DNA of 16,474 bases from Paracoccaceae bacterium (lineage in GTDB: Bacteria; Pseudomonadota; Alphaproteobacteria; Rhodobacterales; Rhodobacteraceae). The DNA lies in assembly GCA_026982255.1 (NCBI GenBank), contig JALSHL010000178.1, positions 1 to 16,474 on the forward strand, written 5' to 3'. This document shows positions 7,197 to 13,435 of this stretch, one piece after another. Positions within the stretch are counted from its first letter, which is position 1. Every line of letters starts with the position of its first letter. The translations under genes and the position numbers were made by a program. The notes beneath the pieces are model-generated. The model saw nothing but the letters and a program-made list of their open reading frames with translations. It was not told the DNA's origin and did no database searches.

Positions 7197-8240
7197 TCAG
7201 GCCGCGCGCGCTTTGAAGCGGCGGTAGTGTTCAATCCATGTGCGGGCGAAGCTTTCGACCTCGCCCCGCGTTGTCTCCAGCCCCAGCGAGACGCGTATCG
7301 CGCTGGCGGCGGTTTCCTCGTCCACCCCCATGGCCTTCAGCGTTTTCGAGGCCCTGACCTTGCCGCTGGAGCAGGCCGAGCCAGCGGAAACCGCGAAACC
7401 GGCCAGATCCATCTGCATGACCTGGGTTTCGCCCTTCCATCCGCGCACGGCGAAATAGGTGGTGTTGGGCAGGCGGCTTGCGCCCTGCCCGAAAATCCGT
7501 ATGTCTTCGGCGGCACTGGCAATGGCCTCTTCCAGCCAGTCGCGCAGTTCCGCCACTTCGTCCCAGCGCCCTGCGCCCACATCGCGCGCCGCTGCAACCG
7601 CTGCCGCCCCCATGCCCGCGATACCGATCACGTTCTCGGTGCCGGAGCGGCGGCCCATTTCCTGCCCGCCGCCACGCAACTGCGCCTTCACATCCAGCCC
7701 CTGCCGGATCAACAGCGCGCCAACGCCCTTCGGCCCGCCGAATTTATGCGCCGACAGGATCGCCCGCTCGGCGCCGCTCCATGCGAAACCATAGGGGATC
7801 TTGCCAAAGGCCTGCACCGCATCGGACAGCGCCACCCCCTCCGACAGATCATGGATCACGCCGGTTTCGGAGTTCGCCTGTTGCAAGGCAGTGTTCTTCG
7901 GGTCCTCCGCCCGCACAAGGCCGTTCTCATCCGCATGCAGCGCGGCCGAGGCCCATGCGGTAATGCAGTCATGCTCGACGCCCGCACAAAGATACCCCTG
8001 CCCCTTCAGCGCCAGCGCCGCCGCCTCGGTCGCGCCGGAGGTAAAGACGATATCCGCCCCCGAGGCCCCCGTGGCCTCCGAAATCTGCCGCCGCGCGGTT
8101 TCGACAATCGCCTTGGCCGCGCGCCCCTCGCCGTGGACCGAGGACGGGTTGCCCAGCACATCCATCGCCGACAGCATCGCCGCGCGCGCCTCCGCCCGCA
8201 GCGGGGTCGTGGCATTATAATCCAGATACACCCGTGTCAT
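7197..8240 (-). CDS. Cysteine desulfurase, IscS/NifS-like (group I)
   Basis: This PLP enzyme mobilises sulfur from cysteine. The 347-residue protein has the group I pattern: VYLDYNATTPL (4-14), GNPSSVHGEGR (30-40), FTSGATEA (66-73), the PLP lysine in SAHKFGGPKG (Lys166) and the catalytic cysteine in the loop SAGSACSSGK (Cys290). It is clearly shorter than E. coli IscS (about 404 residues), and QANSETGVI (121-129) replaces the more usual NNETG. The start ATG overlaps the iscR stop by 4 bases (ATGA), and sufB follows after 15 bases. It therefore sits where iscS sits in isc operons, while sufS lies at the operon's far end. IscS-like and NifS-like names are both in use for this group, so no firm symbol is given. 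Confidence 0.92.
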   Translation of the reverse strand: MTRVYLDYNATTPLRAEARAAMLSAMDVLGNPSSVHGEGRAAKAIVETARRQISEATGASGADIVFTSGATEAAALALKGQGYLCAGVEHDCITAWASAALHADENGLVRAEDPKNTALQQANSETGVIHDLSEGVALSDAVQAFGKIPYGFAWSGAERAILSAHKFGGPKGVGALLIRQGLDVKAQLRGGGQEMGRRSGTENVIGIAGMGAAAVAAARDVGAGRWDEVAELRDWLEEAIASAAEDIRIFGQGASRLPNTTYFAVRGWKGETQVMQMDLAGFAVSAGSACSSGKVRASKTLKAMGVDEETAASAIRVSLGLETTRGEVESFARTWIEHYRRFKARAA

Positions 8241-8698
8241 TCTTCGTCCACCAGCTGCACAAAGGCCGGAACCGCCGGACAGGGGGCCAGTTCGTCACCG
8301 GTGATGTCCGACAGGCGCGTCTGGTGCAGAAACACATAGACATGCGCCGACAGCCGCTCCCAGAGCTTGTCTGTCAGCTCCTGCGCCGTGCCGCCGATCT
8401 CTCCGCCACTGGCACCGGCGCCGCGCGACATGGCGTCCATGGTCTCGTCCACGGCGCATAGAATCTCCGAAACCCGTATCTCGGTCGTCGGCGCGGCAAG
8501 GCGATAGCCGCCCCCCGGACCGCGCACGGATTCAACGATTCCCGCCCGCCGCAACTTGACGAAAAGCTGCTCCAGATAGGCCAGCGAAATGTCCTGCCGT
8601 TCGGAAATTTCCGACAGGGAAATCAGGCGGTCCTTGCCTTCATGCGCCAGATCGACCAGCGCGATCATCGCATAGCGTCCCTTGGTGCTGAGTTTCAT
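8237..8698 (-). CDS. iscR: IscR-type Rrf2 regulator, cysteine-poor Rhodobacteraceae form
   Basis: This is the first gene of the operon and its probable autoregulator. The 153-residue Rrf2-family protein begins MKLSTKGRYAMIALVDLA and has the winged helix with DISLAYLEQLFVKLRRAGIVESVRGPGGGYRLA (36-68), the block that contacts IscR sites. In E. coli IscR three cysteines and a histidine hold the [2Fe-2S] cluster. Here the matching stretch (SRGAGASGGEIGGTAQELTD, 91-110) has no cysteine. Only Cys81 (SEILCAVDE) and Cys140 (LAPCPAVP) remain. Rhodobacter sphaeroides IscR is known to bind a cluster with an atypical, cysteine-poor ligand set, so this protein probably belongs to that type. A purine-rich ribosome site (AAAGG) precedes the ATG, and a candidate IscR box lies upstream. 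Confidence 0.94.
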   Translation of the reverse strand: MKLSTKGRYAMIALVDLAHEGKDRLISLSEISERQDISLAYLEQLFVKLRRAGIVESVRGPGGGYRLAAPTTEIRVSEILCAVDETMDAMSRGAGASGGEIGGTAQELTDKLWERLSAHVYVFLHQTRLSDITGDELAPCPAVPAFVQLVDEE

Positions 8699-8782
8699 AG
8701 CCGCCTTTCCCGTCCGAGAGCTTGACGCAAGCCCGTGCAGGCCTTACTTCATTCCACAGGTAACAAGAGGGTGATCCTCAAG

Positions 8783-8797
8783 TTAGAATTCTTCTAG
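8783..8797 (-). promoter_or_regulatory. ICE-like (Irr-type) inverted repeat upstream of iscR
   Basis: TTAGAA-TTC-TTCTAG contains a perfect 5-base inverted repeat (TAGAA at 8784-8788, TTCTA at 8792-8796) around three bases. This resembles the iron-control element bound by Irr in alphaproteobacteria, recalled as TTAGAA-N3-TTCTAA. It overlaps the predicted -10 of iscR, as expected for a repressor site. Assignment rests on remembered consensus only. Confidence 0.5.
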
Positions 8798-8819
8798 GTT
8801 GATTGACTAATTAAGTCAA
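8791..8819 (-). promoter_or_regulatory. Predicted promoter of the iscR-suf operon
   Basis: On the minus strand TTGACT (8814-8819) and TAGAAG (8791-8796) are spaced by 17 bases, about 95-125 bases before the iscR start. The -35 is a good match and the -10 fair (4 of 6). The -35 lies inside the IscR-like box and the -10 inside the ICE-like box, which supports it being the regulated promoter. The leader between it and iscR holds no other obvious signal. Confidence 0.45.
8803..8819. promoter_or_regulatory. IscR type-1-like operator between iscR and the hydrolase gene
   Basis: TTGACTAATTAAGTCAA is a 6-base perfect inverted repeat (TTGACT/AGTCAA) around a 5-base AT-rich spacer. It fits the core of the E. 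coli type-1 IscR site (YYGACT-N5-AGTCRR). A similar palindrome has been described as the Iron-Rhodo-box in Rhodobacterales. Being nearly symmetric and lying 40 bases before the divergent gene at 8859, it may act on both genes. Confidence 0.6.
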
Positions 8820-8858
8820 GCATTCAATCGACCGCAAAAGACGCTGGAGCGAGACTGT

Positions 8859-9509
8859 ATGCCCGAGGTTATTTTTCCCGGCCCCGAGGGCCGTCTGGAA
8901 GGCCGTTATCACCCGCAAAAAGCCAAAGACGCGCCGATCGCCATCATCCTGCACCCGCATCCACAGCACGGCGGGACGATGAACAACAAGGTCACGCACA
9001 ACCTGCACTACACGTTCCACAAGATGGGCTTCACCTGCCTGCGCTTCAATTTCCGCGGCGTCGGCCGCTCGCAGGGCGAATATGACGAGGGCGTGGGCGA
9101 GCTGTCCGACGCCGCCGCCGCGCTCGACTACCTGCAGGCGCTGAACCCGAACGCCAAACACTGCTGGGTTGCCGGTTTCCAGTTCGGCGCGTGGATCGGC
9201 ATGCAGCTTCTGATGCGCCGGCCGGAAATCTCGGGGTTTATCTCGGTGGCACCGCCTGCCAACATGTATGATTTCAGCTTCCTCGCCCCCTGCCCCTCCT
9301 CCGGCCTGATTGTCAACGGCGCCGAGGATCGTGTGGTCCCGCCGGAGCCGGTCGAGGAACTGGTGGAAAAACTGCACCAGCAAAAAGGCATCACCATCAC
9401 CCACGAGGTGATCGAGGGTGCCGGCCATTTCTTCGACCCCGGCATGGACGAGCTGATGGACATGACCGAAAGCTATGTGCGCCGCCGCATGACGGAAACC
9501 TCCCGGTAG
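8859..9509 (+). CDS. Alpha/beta-hydrolase-fold protein with Ser-to-Gln nucleophile change
   Basis: This 216-residue cytoplasmic protein belongs to the small alpha/beta hydrolases of the COG2945 kind. The fold markers are LHPHPQHGGTMNNKV (31-45, oxyanion region), RFNFRGVGRSQGEYDEG (62-78), the strand-turn-helix VAGFQFGAWIG (104-114), the acidic position in NGAEDRVVPPE (Asp157) and EGAGHFF (His190). The usual elbow is GFSFG. Here Gln108 stands where the nucleophilic serine should be, while Asp and His remain. It may therefore be catalytically dead, a binding protein, or use other chemistry. The ATG has GGAG eleven bases upstream. It diverges from iscR and shares its 160-base regulatory gap, so a link to iron or Fe-S status is plausible but unproven. 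The substrate is unknown. Confidence 0.9.
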   Translation: MPEVIFPGPEGRLEGRYHPQKAKDAPIAIILHPHPQHGGTMNNKVTHNLHYTFHKMGFTCLRFNFRGVGRSQGEYDEGVGELSDAAAALDYLQALNPNAKHCWVAGFQFGAWIGMQLLMRRPEISGFISVAPPANMYDFSFLAPCPSSGLIVNGAEDRVVPPEPVEELVEKLHQQKGITITHEVIEGAGHFFDPGMDELMDMTESYVRRRMTETSR

Positions 9510-9540
9510 CACGACGTTCGCTACCGGAACCGCATTTTTT
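9503..9540 (+). terminator. Rho-independent terminator overlapping the hydrolase stop codon
   Basis: CCGGTAGC (9503-9510) pairs perfectly with GCTACCGG (9520-9527) around a 9-base loop, and a run of six T follows at 9535-9540 after seven intervening bases. The stop codon TAG of the upstream gene (9507-9509) is part of the left arm. The spacing to the T run is longer than ideal. Confidence 0.6.
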
Positions 9541-9597
9541 CCGCCGGAAATCCTGTGGCGGTCCGTATCACCTGTATCGACAATCAGGAGATACAGA

Positions 9598-10479
9598 ATG
9601 ACCGCAGGATTGATTAACCTCGGATTCACCATCAAATCCGCCCTGTTACTGCTGGCGCTGACGGTTGTGATGCTCGCCAGAATCGCCGGCGCACAACCCT
9701 TGCAGGCCACGAGCATCGACTACCGCCCCGACCTCGGCACGATTTCCCCTGCGCTCGACATCTACGGTTTCCCCGCCGCCGACAAGGCCCCCGTCATCGT
9801 TTATGTGCATGGCGGCGGCTGGGTCACGGGCGACGGGTCGCGCGTCACCGACAAGCCGGAACATTTTGCCCGAAACGGCTATCTGTTCGTTTCCGTAAAC
9901 TACCGTCTGGTGCCGAAGGTCGATGTCGAGACGCAGCTGGAGGACATCGACGCCGCCCTCGGCTGGATCGCGACGAATATCGCGGATTTCGGCGGCGACC
10001 CCGACAATATCACCCTGCTCGGCCATTCGGCCGGGGCGCATCTGGTCTCGATGGCCGCCCTTGCGCCGCTGGACAACGCGCAGGCCCTGATCGACACCGG
10101 CGCGCTGCGCGGGGTGATTGCCAACGACGTGCGCGCTTATGACATCGCGAAACTGGCCGCGCTTTCGGGCACCGGCAAGCTGCCCGGCGTTTATGCGCTG
10201 GTGTTCGGCGACGACCCTGCACGCTGGAAACGGCTCTCGCCCGAAACCTATATCGCAACCGGCCGTCCGCCGTTTCTGGTCCTGTATTCCGGCATGGGCA
10301 ACGCCGATATGCGCCGCGAGATTTCCGAAGGATTCGCCGCCCGCCTCCGCGCTGCCGGCATCACCGCCACGACCTTTGACGGAGCGGCCTATACCCACGG
10401 CGAGATGAACAAGGGCATCGGCACCATCCCCGACCTGACCGCGGAAATCGACGCTTTCCTTGCACAGGTCACGCCCTAG
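9598..10479 (+). CDS. Exported alpha/beta hydrolase, carboxylesterase/acetylesterase type
   Basis: This 293-residue hydrolase resembles the hormone-sensitive-lipase/BD-FAE-like esterases, which cleave small esters. A hydrophobic N-terminus (residues 8-31, ending in ARIAGA before QPLQ) looks like a signal peptide with possible cleavage after Ala32; a membrane anchor is the alternative. Catalytic markers are the oxyanion motif VYVHGGGW (68-75), the nucleophile elbow LLGHSAGAH (Ser144) and a C-terminal histidine in YTHGEMNK (His267). The acidic member probably lies around Asp237 in MGNADMRRE. An AGGAG stretch lies 9 bases before the ATG. It is separated from the previous gene by a terminator, so it likely has its own promoter within 9541-9597, though no clear one was seen. 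The substrate cannot be told from sequence. Confidence 0.9.
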   Translation: MTAGLINLGFTIKSALLLLALTVVMLARIAGAQPLQATSIDYRPDLGTISPALDIYGFPAADKAPVIVYVHGGGWVTGDGSRVTDKPEHFARNGYLFVSVNYRLVPKVDVETQLEDIDAALGWIATNIADFGGDPDNITLLGHSAGAHLVSMAALAPLDNAQALIDTGALRGVIANDVRAYDIAKLAALSGTGKLPGVYALVFGDDPARWKRLSPETYIATGRPPFLVLYSGMGNADMRREISEGFAARLRAAGITATTFDGAAYTHGEMNKGIGTIPDLTAEIDAFLAQVTP

Positions 10480-10486
10480 AAAAACC

Positions 10487-10532
10487 GCCTCCGCATCCCC
10501 ATATGTGAGGAGGGTTAACATCGAACGGAGGC
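10487..10532 (+). promoter_or_regulatory. Inverted repeat that would mask a ribosome binding site
   Basis: GCCTCCG (10487-10493) is the exact complement of CGGAGGC (10526-10532). The right arm contains the GGAGG Shine-Dalgarno (10527-10531) placed five bases before the ATG at 10537. In RNA this pairing would hide the ribosome site. The loop is 32 bases, so stability is uncertain. Confidence 0.4.
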
Positions 10533-10586
10533 TATCATGGATACGAAGCACTGGAAAAACCCTCGCGCTGGAAACGGCTGATCCCG

Positions 10587-10802
10587 ATGATCATTCTGCT
10601 GATCGGTTTCTCGCTGGCCGAGGCGGTCTATTACCTGCTCGCACTGGTGCAGTTCATCTGGGCCATGATCGAGGGCAAACCGAACGAACGGCTGATGAAA
10701 TTCGGGGAATCGCTGGCCGAATGGGTCCGGCAGGACGGGCGCTATCTGAGCTACGCCACAGAGGAAAAACCCTTCCCCTGGGCCGAGTGGCCGAAAGTCT
10801 AA
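10587..10802 (+). CDS. DUF4389-like small membrane protein, start in doubt (possible frameshift)
   Basis: The conserved body is a short membrane protein: one hydrophobic segment (FSLAEAVYYLLALVQFIWAMI, about residues 8-28), then KFGESLAEWVRQDGRYLSYATEEKPFPWAEWP, the characteristic C-terminal end of DUF4389 proteins. The ATG at 10587 has no ribosome site. The homologous frame continues upstream as EALEKPSRWKRLIP, open back to a stop at 10506 but with no ATG. The good start signal (GGAGG then ATG at 10537) is out of frame and would make only 14 residues (MDTKHWKNPRAGNG). Losing one base between 10540 and 10545 would explain this, since restoring it gives M-D/E-Y-E-A-L-E-K-P-S. The gene may therefore be a recent pseudogene, a sequencing error, or started at CTG 10551. 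Its stop overlaps that of convergent guaD. Function is unknown. Confidence 0.75.
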   Translation: MIILLIGFSLAEAVYYLLALVQFIWAMIEGKPNERLMKFGESLAEWVRQDGRYLSYATEEKPFPWAEWPKV

Positions 10803-12076
10803 AGCATCGCCTCGCCGGCCACATAGGTCTGCACGACGGAGCGGTCATCGCCCAGCGTTTGCAGGACAAACAGTTCCTCGGCCAGCGTCGTGACCGTTTC
10901 CATACGCAGGGCCATCGCCGGTGTGGCGCGCGCGTCCAGCACCACCACATCGGCCTCGCTGCCCGCCGCCAGCGTGCCGATCTTGGCCTCCAGCCCCAGC
11001 GCGCGGGCGTTGCCCAGCGTCAGCATATAGAACGCCAGCAAGGGCGGCAGGTTCTGTCCCTGTAGCTGGCAGACCTTGTAGGCCTCGTCCATGGTGCGCA
11101 GCATGGAATAGCTGGTGCCGCCGCCGATATCCGTCGCCACGGCAATGCGCACACCGGCGTTACGCATCCCGCCCTCGTCGAACAGGCCCGAGCCGATGAA
11201 CAGGTTCGAGGTCGGGCAGAATACCGCCACCGAGCCGGTCTCGCGCATCACGCCGCGCTCGCGTTCCGACAGGTGGATGGAATGGCCGAGCAGCGCCTTT
11301 TCCCCCAGCAGACCGTAGTGTTCGTAGATCCCCAGATAGTCGGGATGGTCGGGATACAGTTCCATCGTATAGGCGATCTCGTCGGCGTTTTCCGACAGAT
11401 GCGTCTGCATGTAACAATCGGGGTGTTCGGCCAGCAGCGCCTGCGCCGCCTCCAGCTGCGCGGGGGTGGAGGTGATGGCAAAGCGCGGCGTGACCGCATA
11501 GAGCGCCCTGCCCGTCCCGTGCCACTTTCCGATCAGCGCCTTGCTGTCGTCATAGCCCGTCTGCGCCGTATCCAGCAGCCCGTCGGGCGCGTTGCGGTCC
11601 ATCAGGACCTTGCCGCCAATGGCGCGGATGTTGCGGCGCGCGGCCTCGGCAAAATAGGCCTCGGCGCTGGTTTTATGCACGGAGCAATAGGCAACCGGAG
11701 TCGTCGTGCCGTTGCGCAGCATCTCGTCGAAATAGGCCGCGGCAATCCGCGCCGCATGGTCGGGATCGACGAATTTCGTTTCCTCGGGAAAGGTATAGGT
11801 GTTCAGCCAGTCCAGCAGTTGCGCGCCGTAGGACCCGATCACCTGCATCTGCGGGAAATGGTTGTGCGTATCGATAAACCCGGGCATCAGCAGGTGCGGG
11901 CGATGGTCGATGACCTCGACACCCTCGCGCGCCAGATCGCCGTAAGCGCCGGTTGCAACGATGCGCCCCCGATCGACCAGAACCGCCCCGTCCTCGACAT
12001 AGCTGTAGGCGGCGAGATCCTCCGCCGCTGCGGGTTCGGCGTGAAACTCCAGAACCCGCCCGCGCAATATTTTCAT
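10799..12076 (-). CDS. guaD: Guanine deaminase
   Basis: This is a zinc-dependent amidohydrolase converting guanine to xanthine and ammonia in the cytoplasm. The 425-residue protein carries the family signatures: MPGFIDTHNHFPQ (64-76, zinc ligands His71 and His73), SYGAQLLDWLNTYTFPEE (82-99, specific to guanine deaminases), MQTHLSENADE (223-233, ligand His226 and general acid/base Glu229), LGHSIHLS (263-270, His265), FCPTSNLFIGSGLF (286-299) and ATDIGGGTSYSML (314-326, Asp316). The DWLNTYTFPEE and CPTSNLFIGSG pair distinguishes it from chlorohydrolases and from the 8-oxoguanine deaminase nearby. The ATG lies 3 bases after the puuD stop, so the two form an operon. The stop codon overlaps that of the convergent DUF4389-like gene. 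Confidence 0.95.
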   Translation of the reverse strand: MKILRGRVLEFHAEPAAAEDLAAYSYVEDGAVLVDRGRIVATGAYGDLAREGVEVIDHRPHLLMPGFIDTHNHFPQMQVIGSYGAQLLDWLNTYTFPEETKFVDPDHAARIAAAYFDEMLRNGTTTPVAYCSVHKTSAEAYFAEAARRNIRAIGGKVLMDRNAPDGLLDTAQTGYDDSKALIGKWHGTGRALYAVTPRFAITSTPAQLEAAQALLAEHPDCYMQTHLSENADEIAYTMELYPDHPDYLGIYEHYGLLGEKALLGHSIHLSERERGVMRETGSVAVFCPTSNLFIGSGLFDEGGMRNAGVRIAVATDIGGGTSYSMLRTMDEAYKVCQLQGQNLPPLLAFYMLTLGNARALGLEAKIGTLAAGSEADVVVLDARATPAMALRMETVTTLAEELFVLQTLGDDRSVVQTYVAGEAML

Positions 12077-12079
12077 GCC

Positions 12080-13309
12080 CTACCCTCTGGTTGCCGCTTC
12101 ATACCATTCGGCAATCAACTGCCGCTCGGCCTCTTCCATATAGGTAATGTTGCCCGGCGGCATAGCCCTGCTGCGCCCCGCCTGCAGATAAATCTGGATG
12201 GCATGGGCCGCGATCTGCTTGTCGGTTTCCAGCACCACCCCCTTCGGCGCCACGCCGATCCCGTCCCACATCGGTTCGGCCGCGTGGCACATGGAACAAC
12301 GCCCCAGCACCGTATCGCGCACATCCCCGAAATCCGCCGAGGCCACCAGCCGTTCCTCCGCCGGTGTCAGCGCCGCTTCCTTTAGCTCGCCGGTCAGGGC
12401 TTTCGGCAGGGTGGACAGCCACATGATCAGCAGGAACAGCACGGTCGTCGCCACCCATGTCCAGACCGGATTGCCCTTGCGCGCGTGGCGGGTGTTGAAA
12501 TAGTGCCGGATCGTCACCCCCATCAGGAACACCAGCGAGGCAATCACCCAGTTGTATTGCGTCCCGAAGGCCAGCGGGTAATGGTTCGACAGCATCAGGA
12601 AAATCACCGGCAGCGTCAGATAGTTGTTATGCGTCGAGCGCTGCTTGGCAATCCGCCCGTATTTCGGGTCCGGCTTGCGACCGGCAATCAGGTCCGCCAC
12701 CACGATTTTCTGGTTCGGGATGATGACAAGAAACACGTTTGCGCTCATGATCGTTGCCGTAATCGCGCCGAGATGCAGAAACGCCGCGCGCCCCGAAAAC
12801 ACCTGCGTAAAGCCCCATGCCAGCACCACGAGGATCACATAGAGCAAGATCATCAGCCGTGTGTTGTCCTGCCCGAATTTCGACTTGCACAGCAGATCAT
12901 AGGCAAACCAGCCGATGACGATCGAGGCAACCGAGATCGAGATCGCCACCAGCGGCGTGATCTCCATCACATCCGTGTCGATCATGAACAGGTCGGCGCG
13001 GGCATAATAGACCAGCATCAGCAGGGTAAAACCCGACAGCCATGTGGCATAGCTTTCCCATTTGAACCATGTCAGATGCGCCGGCATCGCCTCGGGCGCG
13101 ACCAGATATTTCTGGATGTGGTAGAAACCGCCGCCGTGGACCTGCCATTCCTCGCCATAGGCCCCCTCGGGCAGCCCCTCGCGCTGGCGCAGGCCCAGAT
13201 CGAGGGCGATGAAATAGAAGGACGAGCCGATCCAGGCAATTGCCGTGATGATATGCACCCAGCGGGTGCCGAGGGCCAGCCATTCCATGACAAGCGGATA
13301 GTCGAACAT
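12080..13309 (-). CDS. puuD: Membrane urate oxidase with C-terminal cytochrome c domain (PuuD)
   Basis: PuuD oxidises urate to 5-hydroxyisourate, passing electrons to a fused cytochrome c instead of making peroxide. The chosen start (ATG at 13309, MFDYPLVMEWLALGTRWVH) has GGGAG eight bases upstream and gives 409 residues; an in-frame ATG at 13360 lacks a ribosome site. About eight membrane segments are visible near residues 17-38, 89-103, 117-140, 151-171, 178-197, 231-249, 254-271 and 282-300. The YGEEWQVHGGGFYHIQKYLVAP block (51-72) and KQRSTHNNYLTLPVIF (222-237) are typical of the family. The C-terminal part has the heme c motif CSMCH (Cys338, Cys341, His342) and a likely axial Met383 in RAMPPGN. 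The heme domain is expected in the periplasm. It is cotranscribed with guaD and divergent from the LysR gene. Confidence 0.94.
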   Translation of the reverse strand: MFDYPLVMEWLALGTRWVHIITAIAWIGSSFYFIALDLGLRQREGLPEGAYGEEWQVHGGGFYHIQKYLVAPEAMPAHLTWFKWESYATWLSGFTLLMLVYYARADLFMIDTDVMEITPLVAISISVASIVIGWFAYDLLCKSKFGQDNTRLMILLYVILVVLAWGFTQVFSGRAAFLHLGAITATIMSANVFLVIIPNQKIVVADLIAGRKPDPKYGRIAKQRSTHNNYLTLPVIFLMLSNHYPLAFGTQYNWVIASLVFLMGVTIRHYFNTRHARKGNPVWTWVATTVLFLLIMWLSTLPKALTGELKEAALTPAEERLVASADFGDVRDTVLGRCSMCHAAEPMWDGIGVAPKGVVLETDKQIAAHAIQIYLQAGRSRAMPPGNITYMEEAERQLIAEWYEAATRG

Positions 13310-13372
13310 GCGGATTCTCCCGAATTTTGCGCCAATCTGCCAGAAACGCCCTGCCAGCATAAGCGAAATCCA

Positions 13373-13399
13373 TACAGCACACTTTCAAATATTTCTGTA
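13373..13399. promoter_or_regulatory. Candidate LysR operator between puuD and the regulator gene
   Basis: TACAG (13373-13377) and CTGTA (13395-13399) form an inverted repeat around 17 bases that include the AT-rich palindrome AAATATTT (13387-13394). It sits in the 126-base gap between divergent puuD and the LysR gene, where a LysR site is expected. The half sites are short, so chance is possible. Confidence 0.3.
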
Positions 13400-13435
13400 A
13401 AATGATAGGCCGGATTTAAAGGTATTGGAGGGGAC

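Noticed and set aside
5799..8339. 846-codon plus-strand frame opposite sufB and the cysteine desulfurase
   Set aside because: Large open shadow frames are common in GC-rich DNA; both opposite genes have full family motifs.
9541..9561. CCGCC/GGCGG hairpin before the esterase gene as a second terminator
   Set aside because: The T run lies before the hairpin rather than after it on the plus strand, and no T run follows on the minus strand.
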